The notes under the pieces are model-generated. The model made no database searches and was not told the origin of the DNA. It was given only the letters and a program-made list of their open reading frames with translations. Positions 53,149 to 61,679 of a stretch of 64,000 nucleotides of DNA are shown here, piece by piece. The DNA is from Clostridia bacterium (lineage in GTDB: Bacteria; Bacillota; Clostridia; Christensenellales; Aristaeellaceae), in NCBI GenBank assembly GCA_017521565.1, contig JAFXCE010000011.1, positions 1 to 64,000 of the forward strand, written 5' to 3'. Both the position numbers and the translations under genes were made by a program. The number at the start of each line of letters is the position of its first letter. The stretch's first letter is position 1.

Positions 53149-55056
53149 ATGAACGACCTGCTGAAACTGAAGATCGAGCGGCTGCCCACCTGTCCGGGCT
53201 GCTACCTGATGAAGAGCGAGGGCAGGATCATTTACGTCGGCAAGGCCATCAACCTCAAGAACCGTGTCAGCCAGTATTTTCATAAGAACCGCGATCACAC
53301 GATCAAGGTTCGCACGATGGTGGCGCGCATCGATGATTTTGATATCGTGCTTTGTGATACGAACCTGGAGGCGCTGATTCTTGAATGCAACCTGATCAAG
53401 CTGCATAAGCCGCAGTACAACATCCTCCTCAAGGACGATAAGCATTACCCGTACCTGCGCATCGATGTGACGCAGGATTATCCGCGCGTGGAGCTTGTCC
53501 GCCGGGTGGAGAAGGATAAGGCGCGGTACTTTGGCCCGTACATGGGTGCAACGGGTGTGCGCGAGGTGATGGATGTGCTGCGCGGCCTGTTTCCCCTGCG
53601 CACATGCGCCATGGCGATCAGACCGGCCATGAACAAACGCCCCTGCCTGCATCATCAGCTGGGCGAATGCCTTGCGCCCTGCGCCGGCAAGACCACGCCG
53701 GAGGAATACGGCAGGGTCGTGCAGGAGGTCATCGATTTTCTCAGCGGAAAAAGCGACGGGGTCATGAATCGCTTGCAGGCGCAGATGATGGACGCGGCAA
53801 GGAACATGCGCTTTGAACAGGCGGCGCAGATCCGTGACAGGATAAAGGCGGCGCAGGGGCTGCTTGAACGGCAGAAGGCGATCAATGTTCGTGGAGGCGA
53901 TCAGGATATCCTCGCCTGCGCGACGGACGAGCTTGATGCGATGGTCGAGGTTGTATTTGTGCGCGGCGGGCATATGATCGGCGCGGAGAACTATGCGCTG
54001 GAGGGTGCGGGTGATCAGAGCTGCGCGCAGATTCTTGCGCAGTTCGTCCTGCAGTTTTATGATGATGGCAGGCAGCCAGCCAGCGAGGTGCTGTGCATGG
54101 AGCTGCCCGAGCAGGCGGAGGACATCGCCAGCGTGCTGAGCCAGCGCAAGGGCGCGAAGGTTGTGCTGCATGAGCCGCAGCGCGGCGCCAAGCACAAGCT
54201 TGTTGAGCTGGCGCAAAAGAACGCAAGCGATGCGCTGCTCAAACGCAACGCCCATCTCTCCCGGCAGCAGGAGCGGACGACGGGCGCCTGCGCGGCGCTT
54301 GGCGAAGTTGTCGGCATGGATCGCGTGCCGCGGCGTATTGAGGGCTATGACATCTCCAACACGCAGGGCGATCAGTCCGTGGGCGCGATGGTGGTGGCGA
54401 TTGACGGCAAGCCTGCGCCGAAGGAATACCGCATCTTTAAAATCAAAACTGTCGAGGGCGCAAACGACTTTGCCTCGCATTACGAGGTGATGAGCCGAAG
54501 ACTTGCGCGCGCGAAGGAAGAACGGGAGCGGCTGATGGCGGAAGGAAAGCTGAATCCGGACGGCACGCTGCCCGAGGGTGCGCCGGAGCTGTCCGGCTTT
54601 GCCGCCCTGCCGGATCTGATCCTGATCGACGGCGGCGCGCAGCAGCTGCGTTTTGCGCGCGAGGCGATGCATGCGCAGGGATTCAGTATCCCGATGTTCG
54701 GCCTGGCGGAACGGCTTGAGGAGATCTTTTTGCCCAATCAGGAGCAGAGCATCCTGCTTGACAGAAAGAGCCCGGCGCTGCACCTCATCCAGAGAATCCG
54801 CGACGAGGCGCACCGCTTCGGTATCACGCACCACAGAAACCTCCGGCAGAAGGCGAGCATTCATTCAACGCTTGAGGATATTCCCGGCATCGGCAAGACG
54901 AGAAGGCGTGCGCTGCTGACGCATTTCAAATCCATCAAGCGGATTGCGGAGGCAAGCGTCGAGGAGCTTTGCGGGGCAGAGGGTATCGGTCCTGCACAGG
55001 CGAAGATCATCTGGGCGCATTATCATGCGGAAGAAAAGGAAAGCATGGACCCGTAA
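53149..55056 (+). CDS. uvrC: Excinuclease ABC subunit C
   Basis: 635 residues; ATG 53149 is chosen because GGAGG sits 5 bases before it. GIY-YIG nuclease at the N terminus (CPGCYLMKSEGRIIYVGKAINLKNR), UVR motif about residue 200 (RFEQAAQIRDRI), RNase H-like 5' nuclease domain and two C-terminal helix-hairpin-helix motifs (DIPGIGKTRRRALLTHF). Cuts on both sides of DNA lesions with UvrAB. Confidence 0.97.
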   Translation: MNDLLKLKIERLPTCPGCYLMKSEGRIIYVGKAINLKNRVSQYFHKNRDHTIKVRTMVARIDDFDIVLCDTNLEALILECNLIKLHKPQYNILLKDDKHYPYLRIDVTQDYPRVELVRRVEKDKARYFGPYMGATGVREVMDVLRGLFPLRTCAMAIRPAMNKRPCLHHQLGECLAPCAGKTTPEEYGRVVQEVIDFLSGKSDGVMNRLQAQMMDAARNMRFEQAAQIRDRIKAAQGLLERQKAINVRGGDQDILACATDELDAMVEVVFVRGGHMIGAENYALEGAGDQSCAQILAQFVLQFYDDGRQPASEVLCMELPEQAEDIASVLSQRKGAKVVLHEPQRGAKHKLVELAQKNASDALLKRNAHLSRQQERTTGACAALGEVVGMDRVPRRIEGYDISNTQGDQSVGAMVVAIDGKPAPKEYRIFKIKTVEGANDFASHYEVMSRRLARAKEERERLMAEGKLNPDGTLPEGAPELSGFAALPDLILIDGGAQQLRFAREAMHAQGFSIPMFGLAERLEEIFLPNQEQSILLDRKSPALHLIQRIRDEAHRFGITHHRNLRQKASIHSTLEDIPGIGKTRRRALLTHFKSIKRIAEASVEELCGAEGIGPAQAKIIWAHYHAEEKESMDP

Positions 55057-55075
55057 AATCCAGTAAAGAAGGACG

Positions 55076-55120
55076 AAGCGCCGCTGCGAAGCAAAATCCG
55101 CACCGGCGCTTTTTTTCTTT
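55076..55120 (+). terminator. Terminator after uvrC
   Basis: Arms AAGCGCCG (55076-55083) and CGGCGCTT (55104-55111), tail of seven T. Confidence 0.85.
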
Positions 55121-55185
55121 GTCTGTTTGTGATAAGATGGTAAAAGAAGCGATGGAAGATCCGGAAAAGACAGGGGGAAGAGCAT

Positions 55186-56718
55186 ATGCTTGCCAGCGTA
55201 CACAGCATGGGCCTGACCGGCATCGAAGGATATCTGGTCACGGTGGAGGCGTACAGCGCGGACGGGCTGCCGATGTTTGAGATTGTCGGTCTCCCGGATG
55301 CGGCTGTCAAGGAGAGCCGCGAGCGTGTGCGTGCGGCGATGGCGTCCTGCGGCCTCGCGTTTCCGGTTGCGCGGCTGACGGTCAACCTTGCGCCGGCGGA
55401 CGTGAAGAAGGAAGGCCCGGCATATGACCTGCCCATCGCGCTGGCGATTCTTTCGGCGAGCGGAATCCTCGATGCGGACGCCTTTTTGGGCGTCGCGGCG
55501 GTGGGGGAATTGTCGCTTTCCGGCGGCGTGGTCGGCGTGCGCGGCGCGCTGTCCATGGCGATTGCCGCGCGTGAACGCGGCGTACATACGCTGCTGATGC
55601 CGGCGGAAAACGCCCGGGAGGCGGCATGCGTGGAGGGTGTAGAGATTCTGCCGGCTGCGCATCTGCAGGAGGCGATCGATCACCTGCGTGGCAGGAGGCG
55701 CATCGAACCGGTCAGGACGGTTCCCTATGGCCAGATGATCCGCGAGCATAAGACGCCGTCGGATTTTGCCGACGTGCGCGGGCAGAGAAGCGCCAAGCGC
55801 GCGCTGGAAATTGCCGCGGCAGGCGGGCACAATGTGCTGATGATCGGCCCGCCGGGCAGCGGAAAGACGATGATGGCGCGCTGCCTGCCGGGGATTCTGC
55901 CGGATATGACGCTTGAGGAAGCGCTGACGGTTACGCGCATCCACAGCGCGGCGGGCACGCTGCGCGGGGGGAATGGGCTGATGCTTGAGCGGCCGTTCCG
56001 TTCGCCGCATCATACGGTGAGCGCCGTGGCGCTGGTGGGCGGCGGAAGCAAGGCAAGGCCGGGCGAAATCAGCCTGGCACATGGCGGCGTCCTCTTCCTT
56101 GACGAGCTGCCGGAATACGACCGCGCGGCGCTGGAGGCCATGCGCCAGCCGCTGGAGGATGGCTTTGTGAGCGTCGTCCGCGTGAGCGCACAGGCCAGAT
56201 ATCCCGCAAGGACAATGCTTGTAGCGGCGATGAATCCCTGCCCCTGCGGGCATTACGGCTCAAAAACGCAGCAGTGCCGCTGCAAGCCAAGCGAAATTGC
56301 GCGGTATCTCTCGCGGATCTCCGGGCCGCTGCTTGACCGCATCGATCTGCAGCTGGAAGTAAATGCCCTGCCGGTGAAGGAGATCACCTCCGGCAGCGCG
56401 GAGGAACCCTCGAGCGCCATCCGCGCGCGCGTTCAGGCCGCCAGAAGCCGCCAGCAGGAACGCTATCGCGAGACGGGCATCGCCTGCAACGCGGAGATGA
56501 CGGCGCGGCAGGTGAATGAAATCTGCACGCTTGACAGCGCATGTCAGGCGCTGATTGAGCGCGCGTGCGAAAAATACGACATGTCCATGCGCGCTGTGTC
56601 GCGCACGATGAAGGTCGCGCGGACGATCGCGGATCTGGCGGGAGAGGAAAAGATTGGCAAGGCGCATGTGCTTGAAGCGCTGGCATACCGCAACCTTGAG
56701 GGGGATTACTGGAGATAA
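55186..56718 (+). CDS. ComM/YifB-family Mg-chelatase-like AAA+ ATPase
   Basis: 510 residues. N-terminal Lon-like domain (GLPMFEIVGLPDAAVKESRERVRAA, NLAPADVKKEGPAYDLPIAL), then AAA+ with Walker A MIGPPGSGKTMMARCLP and Walker B GGVLFLDELPEY, a zinc-type CPCGHYGSKTQQCRC, and a C-terminal lid domain. In naturally competent bacteria ComM is a helicase for branch migration; other roles are open. Confidence 0.93.
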   Translation: MLASVHSMGLTGIEGYLVTVEAYSADGLPMFEIVGLPDAAVKESRERVRAAMASCGLAFPVARLTVNLAPADVKKEGPAYDLPIALAILSASGILDADAFLGVAAVGELSLSGGVVGVRGALSMAIAARERGVHTLLMPAENAREAACVEGVEILPAAHLQEAIDHLRGRRRIEPVRTVPYGQMIREHKTPSDFADVRGQRSAKRALEIAAAGGHNVLMIGPPGSGKTMMARCLPGILPDMTLEEALTVTRIHSAAGTLRGGNGLMLERPFRSPHHTVSAVALVGGGSKARPGEISLAHGGVLFLDELPEYDRAALEAMRQPLEDGFVSVVRVSAQARYPARTMLVAAMNPCPCGHYGSKTQQCRCKPSEIARYLSRISGPLLDRIDLQLEVNALPVKEITSGSAEEPSSAIRARVQAARSRQQERYRETGIACNAEMTARQVNEICTLDSACQALIERACEKYDMSMRAVSRTMKVARTIADLAGEEKIGKAHVLEALAYRNLEGDYWR

Positions 56719-56732
56719 GGGAGGAACGGACG

Positions 56733-57395
56733 ATGACTTACACGAAGGAATATCTGGATAAGATCCAGAAGGAACTCAATACTGCCGTCCTGTGCGATAT
56801 TCTCGATGATCTGGGCTATCGCCATCAGGCGATGAACGGCAGCCTGTATCCGCTGGAGGAGGATTATAAGCTCGTGGGCGTGGCGCATACGATCCTGGCT
56901 TACGATGTGTTCGAGCAGCCGACGCAGGCATATGCGACCGAGATCGAAGCGGTGGACGCCTTGCAGCCCGGCAGCATCGCCGTGTGCGTGAACAAGAGCT
57001 GCAACAACGGCATCTGGGGTGAACTGATGACCAACGCTGCGATTGCCCGCGGGGCGCGCGGCGCGATTATCGACGGTGCGATCCGGGATATCACGCAGAT
57101 CAAGCAGCTTAGCGACCGGTTTATGATCTTCACCAAGGGCCGCAATCCGCTCGATTCGAAGGGCCGCTGCCTCGTGGCGGATTACAATTGCCCGGTGGAG
57201 TGTGACGGCGTGCGTGTCTGCCCGGGCGATCTGCTCTTTGCGGATATCGACGGCATTGTCGTCGTGCCGGAAAAGCTGGTGGAAGAGGTCACCCAAAAGG
57301 CATTTGAAAAGATCGCCGGCGAGAATCTCGTGCGCGACGCGCTGCGCAGCGGCATGCTCCTGAGAGACGCATTCGCCAAGTACGGCATTCTGTAA
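56733..57395 (+). CDS. RraA-family protein (HMG/CHA aldolase-like)
   Basis: 220 residues. The RraA/aldolase core is GELMTNAAIARGARGAIIDGAIRDI, with the metal/substrate Arg-Asp and the GxxxD pattern, and DGVRVCPGDLLFADIDGIVVVP. Homologues cleave 4-hydroxy-4-methyl-2-oxoglutarate or have lost activity. The substrate is not readable. GGGAGG precedes the ATG. Confidence 0.85.
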   Translation: MTYTKEYLDKIQKELNTAVLCDILDDLGYRHQAMNGSLYPLEEDYKLVGVAHTILAYDVFEQPTQAYATEIEAVDALQPGSIAVCVNKSCNNGIWGELMTNAAIARGARGAIIDGAIRDITQIKQLSDRFMIFTKGRNPLDSKGRCLVADYNCPVECDGVRVCPGDLLFADIDGIVVVPEKLVEEVTQKAFEKIAGENLVRDALRSGMLLRDAFAKYGIL

Positions 57396-57401
57396 GCTTG
57401 T

Positions 57402-57430
57402 TTGCAAATCCTGTTGTTTTGTGATATAAT
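57402..57430 (+). promoter_or_regulatory. Promoter of the 65-residue gene
   Basis: -35 TTGCAA (57402-57407), 17 bp, -10 TATAAT (57425-57430). Confidence 0.75.
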
Positions 57431-57459
57431 ATAACCATCACAGGACAAGGGGGATTTGC

Positions 57460-57657
57460 ATGATGAAAAAGTTTGTCGAATATGGGAAGCTCTCCAAAAA
57501 GCAGAAAAGGGAAATCGACAAGGCGAGACGCATGACCTGGGGCGATGTGAGCCCGGTAACGAAAAAGGTCGAAAGCGCAAAGATCTACAACCGAAAGAAA
57601 CACCAGCGAAGGGATTGGGAATCCGGCGCTGGTGTTTTTGTGTTGATGGGAATATAA
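57460..57657 (+). CDS. 65-residue basic protein with in-frame terminator; putative ribosome-rescue factor
   Basis: Two ATGs (57460, 57463) follow AAGGGGG. The first 53 residues are strongly basic (KLSKKQKREIDKARRMTW, KIYNRKKHQRRDW); the last seven are hydrophobic (VFVLMGI). An intrinsic terminator (57598-57639) lies inside the reading frame, and its T-run covers codons 59-60, about 15 bases before the TAA. Most transcripts should therefore lack the stop codon. This matches E. coli arfA and B. subtilis brfA, whose non-stop mRNAs are tagged by tmRNA and yield active short protein only when tmRNA fails. Sequence identity with ArfA or BrfA was not tested, and the role is inference from layout and charge. 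Confidence 0.6.
   Translation: MMKKFVEYGKLSKKQKREIDKARRMTWGDVSPVTKKVESAKIYNRKKHQRRDWESGAGVFVLMGI
57598..57639 (+). terminator. Intrinsic terminator inside the 65-residue reading frame
   Basis: 11-bp arms AAACACCAGCG (57598-57608) and CGCTGGTGTTT (57627-57637) enclose a second GGATT/AATCC hairpin; the tail is TTTTTG. It ends before the stop codon at 57655. Confidence 0.85.
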
Positions 57658-57735
57658 ACATGATGGGACAGCACGCATGTTTTGTGGTAAGATAATGGGA
57701 GCTTAACGGGGCGAGACGCCCGGAACGGAGAAAAT

Positions 57736-58509
57736 ATGATTCAGAAACGCGATATCCTCTTTACGCCTGCGAATGAAATGCGCACGCTGCATATCTACCT
57801 GCCGGACGACTATGAAAGCAGCGGCGAACACTATCCGGTCATGTACTTCTTTGACGGACATAACCTCTTTTTCAACCATGATGCGACATATGGCAAGAGC
57901 TGGGGCCTCAAGGAATTCATGGACGGCTGGGAGAAGAAAATGATCATCGTCGGCGTGACCTGCTCGATGACCAACCGCCTTGTGGAATACTGCCCATATC
58001 ACTTCACCAAGGGCTTCCTTGGCGAGATCGTCGGAACGGGACACGCGACCCTGCAGTGGATGATCGACGAGCTCAAGCCTGTCATCGACCGCGATTACCG
58101 CACGATGCCCTTCCGCGAGTGCACGGCCATCGGCGGCTCAAGCATGGGCGGTCTGATGAGCCTGTATGCGGCGGTGAAGTTCAACAACTGGTTCTCCAAG
58201 GCGGCGTGCCTGTCGAGCACCATCGGCCCGTGCATGGAGGATTTCCGCGAGGATATTGCGGCGTGCGCCATGTCCCCGGATACGCGCGTGTATCTTTCCT
58301 GGGGCACGGAGGAGGGCGGCGGATCCAAGCTCTATCCCAGAAGCGACACCAATTCCATCATGGCTACGCGCAACGGCGAGCTGGCCGCGCGCATCAGCGA
58401 AAAGGGCTGTATGACGCGCATCTACGGTCAGCCCGGCGGGCATCACTGCGAGGCGGACTGGGAGAAGCAGGTGCCTTCGTTCATGAATTTCCTGTGGATG
58501 AACAGATAA
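57736..58509 (+). CDS. Putative esterase (alpha/beta hydrolase, esterase D type)
   Basis: 257 residues, no signal peptide. N-terminal RTLHIYLPDDYESSGEHYPVMYFFDGHN is the family start; the Ser nucleophile lies in AIGGSSMGGLMSLYAA, and the His in QPGGHHCEADW near the C terminus. Substrate unknown; relatives cleave acyl or siderophore esters. Confidence 0.85.
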   Translation: MIQKRDILFTPANEMRTLHIYLPDDYESSGEHYPVMYFFDGHNLFFNHDATYGKSWGLKEFMDGWEKKMIIVGVTCSMTNRLVEYCPYHFTKGFLGEIVGTGHATLQWMIDELKPVIDRDYRTMPFRECTAIGGSSMGGLMSLYAAVKFNNWFSKAACLSSTIGPCMEDFREDIAACAMSPDTRVYLSWGTEEGGGSKLYPRSDTNSIMATRNGELAARISEKGCMTRIYGQPGGHHCEADWEKQVPSFMNFLWMNR

Positions 58510-58520
58510 GCTGCTTATAC

Positions 58521-58587
58521 TGCCGCGAAGCGAAGAAGGGGTGAAATCCCCGGATGGGCTTGGGCGATAGCCCAACGTTCCCCGTTA
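58521..58587 (+). repeat. Two-hairpin intergenic repeat, copy R7
   Basis: Head TGCCGCGAAGCGAAGAAGGG, short hairpin 1 (GGGG/CCCC, 58538-58551), hairpin 2 TTGGGC/GCCCAA (58560-58575), end AACGTTCCCCGTTA. Confidence 0.85.
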
Positions 58588-58596
58588 AAAGGATAA

Positions 58597-58642
58597 CCGT
58601 TTCAGAGCAAGGCTGACGGCGTCAGCCTTACAATTGAAACGG
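58597..58642. repeat. Nested palindrome after R7
   Basis: Outer arms CCGTTTCA (58597-58604) and TGAAACGG (58635-58642) enclose AAGGCTGAC/GTCAGCCTT (58609-58629, loop GGC). The inner stem ends in the same GAC-NNN-GTC loop as the other repeats. No T-run follows. Confidence 0.7.
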
Positions 58643-58705
58643 ACTTCAACCGCATAATCACCGGTCTTTTACACATACTCTCTCTATAAAAAGGAGATGG
58701 TATGC

Positions 58706-59731
58706 TTGAAAAAGGCCGGTTTTATTGTATTGGTTCTTGTGCTTTTATTTGGAATGAGCGGCTGTATGAGGCGAACGGCGGGTACGGATACCCCTGCGCT
58801 GCCGCAGCCGCAGAATACGACGGCGATGCAGGCAAGGGCGGGCGCGTCGCCGGGGAAGGGGGCGGCGGAGCTGGTGCCGGAAAAACTTGAGCGCAATAGC
58901 GCGGGCGTTCCGGTGCTCCGCGTTTACGATGTCAAGCGGGAAAAGCTGATCGAGGAATCGGTGGAGGAATACCTGCCGGCCGTTCTGGCCGGGGAGATGG
59001 CGGGCGACTGGCCGCTGGAGGCGCTCAAGGCGCAGGCGATTCTCGCGCGGACGTTTGTGCTGCAATTTGTTTCGCAAAAGGAGTCGCGCTATGAGGGCGC
59101 GGACATTTCCACGGACATTGAGGAGGCGCAGGCCTATGACGCCGCAGGTGTGAACGAGCGCATCCGGCAGGCAGTAGAGGAGACGCATGGCCTTGTGCTC
59201 AACAGCGGCGGCGAGCTGCCCTATGCGTGGTTTCATGCGCATTCCGGCGGATTGACAGCGCGCGCGAAGGAGGGGCTCGATTACGAGAAGGACGAGCCCG
59301 GCTACACGCAGTGCGTCAAGGGCATGGAAAACGACGAAGCGCCAAGCGAGGCCGCACATTGGCAGGCGGCATTTACGATGGACGAGGTGATGGCAGCGGC
59401 GAAGGATGTTGGCGCAAAGGTGGAGGAGGTGACAAGCGTCTCCATCGGCCAGCGCGGCGAGAGCGGCCGCGCGATGACGCTGCTCGTCTCCGGCAAGGAG
59501 GTGTCCGCGCCGGCGTTTCGCATTGCCATCGGCTCCACGAAGATGCGCTCCTGCCTGCTGGAGAGCCTGAGAATCGAGGACAATCAGGTGAAGATGGCAG
59601 GGCGCGGCTATGGGCATGGCGTGGGCATGAGCCAGTGGGGCGCATATGCGATGGCGAAAGCCGGGAAAACGGCGGAGGAGATTGTGACGCATTATTTTAC
59701 AGGCGTAACGCTTGACCGGGCTTGGGAATGA
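58706..59731 (+). CDS. SpoIID/LytB-domain lipoprotein
   Basis: 341 residues. A TTG start at 58706 is chosen: AAGGAG is 9 bases upstream, whereas the in-frame ATG at 58697 would directly abut it. The signal sequence ends at a lipobox-like FGMSGC. SpoIID core: VEEYLPAVLAGEMAGDWPLEALKAQAILARTF with the catalytic-type Glu, and C-terminal GRGYGHGVGMSQWGAYAMAKAGKTAEEIVTHYF. SpoIID is a lytic transglycosylase on stemless glycan strands during engulfment; this lipoprotein version stands alone, without other sporulation genes. Confidence 0.88.
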   Translation: MKKAGFIVLVLVLLFGMSGCMRRTAGTDTPALPQPQNTTAMQARAGASPGKGAAELVPEKLERNSAGVPVLRVYDVKREKLIEESVEEYLPAVLAGEMAGDWPLEALKAQAILARTFVLQFVSQKESRYEGADISTDIEEAQAYDAAGVNERIRQAVEETHGLVLNSGGELPYAWFHAHSGGLTARAKEGLDYEKDEPGYTQCVKGMENDEAPSEAAHWQAAFTMDEVMAAAKDVGAKVEEVTSVSIGQRGESGRAMTLLVSGKEVSAPAFRIAIGSTKMRSCLLESLRIEDNQVKMAGRGYGHGVGMSQWGAYAMAKAGKTAEEIVTHYFTGVTLDRAWE

Positions 59732-59762
59732 TGAAAATTTTATCGAAATCTGAAAAAATCTG

Positions 59763-59791
59763 TTGACATGCCGCATGCTCCGTTGTATAAT
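59763..59791 (+). promoter_or_regulatory. Consensus promoter of tRNA-Ala
   Basis: Perfect -35 TTGACA (59763-59768), 17 bp, -10 TATAAT (59786-59791). Confidence 0.9.
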
Positions 59792-59804
59792 ACATAACGT
59801 TGAC

Positions 59805-59880
59805 GGGGCATTAGCGCAGTTGGTAGCGCGTTTGAATGGCATTCAAAAGGTCAGGGGTTCGACTCCCCTATGCTCCACCA
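59805..59880 (+). tRNA. tRNA-Ala (anticodon GGC)
   Basis: 76 bases with an encoded CCA. Cloverleaf is complete: acceptor GGGGCAT/ATGCTCC, anticodon stem TTTGA/TCAAA with loop ATGGCAT, T arm AGGGG/CCCCT with TTCGACT. The acceptor stem carries the G3-U70 pair that marks alanine tRNAs. Reads GCC and GCU codons. Confidence 0.97.
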
Positions 59881-60200
59881 AGACCTCAGCTAACGCTGAG
59901 GTTTTTTTATACGCTGAGAATCATGATGCAGAAACCGGGAGTCGAACCTGGGCCAGCAATGAATGACGTGCCAGTGGCACGCCAGAACTGGCCTGACCGA
60001 GCGCCGGCGAGGCGCGAGAGGAGACTCCCCTATGCTCCACCAAGACCTCAGCTAACGCTGAGGTTTTTTTATACGCTGAGAATCATGGTGCAGAAACCGG
60101 AAGTCGAACCTGGGCCAGCAATGAATGACGTGCCAGTGGCACGTCAGAACTGGCCTGACCGAGCGCCGGCGAGGCGCGAGAGGAGACTCCCCTATGCTCC
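59861..60200 (+). repeat. 162-bp tandem repeat grown from the tRNA-Ala 3' end
   Basis: Units 59861-60022 and 60023-60184 differ at three positions. Each starts with GACTCCCCTATGCTCC, the 3' part of the tRNA; a third partial start lies at 60185-60200. Each full unit also carries the terminator CCTCAGC/GCTGAGG with seven T, a GACGTGCC/GGCACGTC hairpin and a GCGCC/GGCGC hairpin. No gene lies in the region 59881-60249. Confidence 0.9.
59884..59908 (+). terminator. Terminator after tRNA-Ala
   Basis: CCTCAGC-TAAC-GCTGAGG followed by TTTTTTT; repeated at 60046-60070 in the second unit. Confidence 0.9.
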
Positions 60201-60249
60201 GCGGCTGCAATGATCACATACTTTACTGTCTTCGCCTTGGGAGGCACTT

Positions 60250-61602
60250 ATGAAGCAAAACGTCATGGACATGACCCGCGGCCCAATCATGCCGCAGCTG
60301 GTCAAATTCGGCACGCCCGTGCTGCTGGGCATGATGTTCCAGCGCATCTATAATTTTGTCGATGTGTTCATCGTCGGCCATTATCTGGGCGATGAGGCGC
60401 TGGCGGCGGTGAGCATCGCAGGCTCGGCGATGTATCTGCTGATGTCGCTGATGATGGGCCTGACGACGGGCGTGAGCATCGTCATCGCACAGTACTACGG
60501 CGCAGGCGAGGAGGCAAAGGTCCGTCAGACATTCGCCAGCTCCATCTTCGTCGCGCTGGGCATGACGGCGCTGATCACGGCCTTCGGCATGCTGGGTGCA
60601 AAGGGGCTGCTCGGCCTTTTGCAGACGTCCGATGCGCTGATGGCGAATGCGCATACCTATCTGATGATCATCTTTGCCGGCTGCTGCGGCACGATGCTCT
60701 ATAACTGGATTTCCGCCGTGATGCGCTCGCTGGGCAATTCTGTGATTCCGCTTGCTGCACTGATTCTCTCAAGCGTGCTCAACATCGCGCTGGATATCCT
60801 GTTCATCGCTGTGATTCCCATGGGCGTGGCGGGCGCGGCGCTGGCTACGGTGCTTGCGCAGGCGATTGCAGGCCTGGTCTGCCTGATCTATGCCTACAGG
60901 ATTCTGCCGATGCTGCGGCTAAAGCGCAGCGAGCTGCGCATGAACCCGTATATCGCAAAGCAGATTCTGACCTACGGCATCCCGACGGGCCTGCAGATGA
61001 GCATCATTTCCATCTCTGATATGGCGCTGCAGGCGAAGATCAATACCTACGAGACGGCGCTGATCGTCGCCTATGGCATTGCGACGAAGGTCGAATTCCT
61101 TGGCTGGCAGCTGGCAGAGGCCATCGGCACGTCGCTGGGCACCTTCGTTGGACAGAACGTCGGCGCGGGGGATTATAAACGCGTGCGTCAGGGCGTGCGC
61201 TGCGCCTATGGCATCCATTTTGTCTGCTATGGCATTTTCTGCCCGGTTGTGTGGATATTTGCAGGACCGATCATGGGCATGTTCACGGAGTCTGCCGCGT
61301 CGATTGCATACGGCGTAGAGTACATGCGCATCTTCAGCTTCTTCTTCCTGATTGGCGGAACGATGTGCATCTATCACAATATTCTGCGCGCGTCCGGCGA
61401 TGTGAAGATGACGCTGGCGATGGGCATAAGCGAGGTTGTCACGCGCATCAGCTTCACGTTCCTGTTTACGGTGTGGATGGGTTATCGCGGCCTGTGGTGG
61501 GTATCGCCGGTCACGTGGGTCTGCGCGGTGGCGATCGGCGCGGTGCGCTATTACTCCGGCAAGTGGGAAGAGATTGCCAGAAAGAATGCAGTGGCGCGCT
61601 GA
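60250..61602 (+). CDS. MATE-family multidrug/metabolite exporter
   Basis: 450 residues with 12 predicted membrane segments in two halves. MATE features: MTRGPIMPQLVKFGTPVLLGMMFQRIYNFVDVFIVGHYLGDEALAAVSIAG and, in the second half, QAKINTYETALIVAYGIATKVEFLGWQ and GTFVGQNVGAGDYKRVRQG. Probably exports drugs or metabolites with Na+ or H+. GGGAGG precedes the ATG. Confidence 0.94.
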   Translation: MKQNVMDMTRGPIMPQLVKFGTPVLLGMMFQRIYNFVDVFIVGHYLGDEALAAVSIAGSAMYLLMSLMMGLTTGVSIVIAQYYGAGEEAKVRQTFASSIFVALGMTALITAFGMLGAKGLLGLLQTSDALMANAHTYLMIIFAGCCGTMLYNWISAVMRSLGNSVIPLAALILSSVLNIALDILFIAVIPMGVAGAALATVLAQAIAGLVCLIYAYRILPMLRLKRSELRMNPYIAKQILTYGIPTGLQMSIISISDMALQAKINTYETALIVAYGIATKVEFLGWQLAEAIGTSLGTFVGQNVGAGDYKRVRQGVRCAYGIHFVCYGIFCPVVWIFAGPIMGMFTESAASIAYGVEYMRIFSFFFLIGGTMCIYHNILRASGDVKMTLAMGISEVVTRISFTFLFTVWMGYRGLWWVSPVTWVCAVAIGAVRYYSGKWEEIARKNAVAR

Positions 61603-61641
61603 CGGGCCGTGTAAATCTGATATTTTCCCGCAGAATGGGAC

Positions 61642-61670
61642 TTGTGCTTTTTCGCCCGCGTTGCTATAAT
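61642..61670 (+). promoter_or_regulatory. Promoter of T-box-proS
   Basis: -35 TTGTGC (61642-61647), 17 bp, -10 TATAAT (61665-61670). Confidence 0.65.
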
Positions 61671-61679
61671 ATGGGCGTA

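Noticed and set aside
58697..58705. ATG start for the SpoIID-like gene
   Set aside because: The Shine-Dalgarno directly abuts it, leaving no spacer; the TTG at 58706 has a normal 9-base spacing.
59836..60213. Open frame of 125 codons with an exact 54-residue internal repeat
   Set aside because: It runs from inside the tRNA gene through the 162-bp repeat; 162 is divisible by three, so the frame stays open by chance. No ribosome site.
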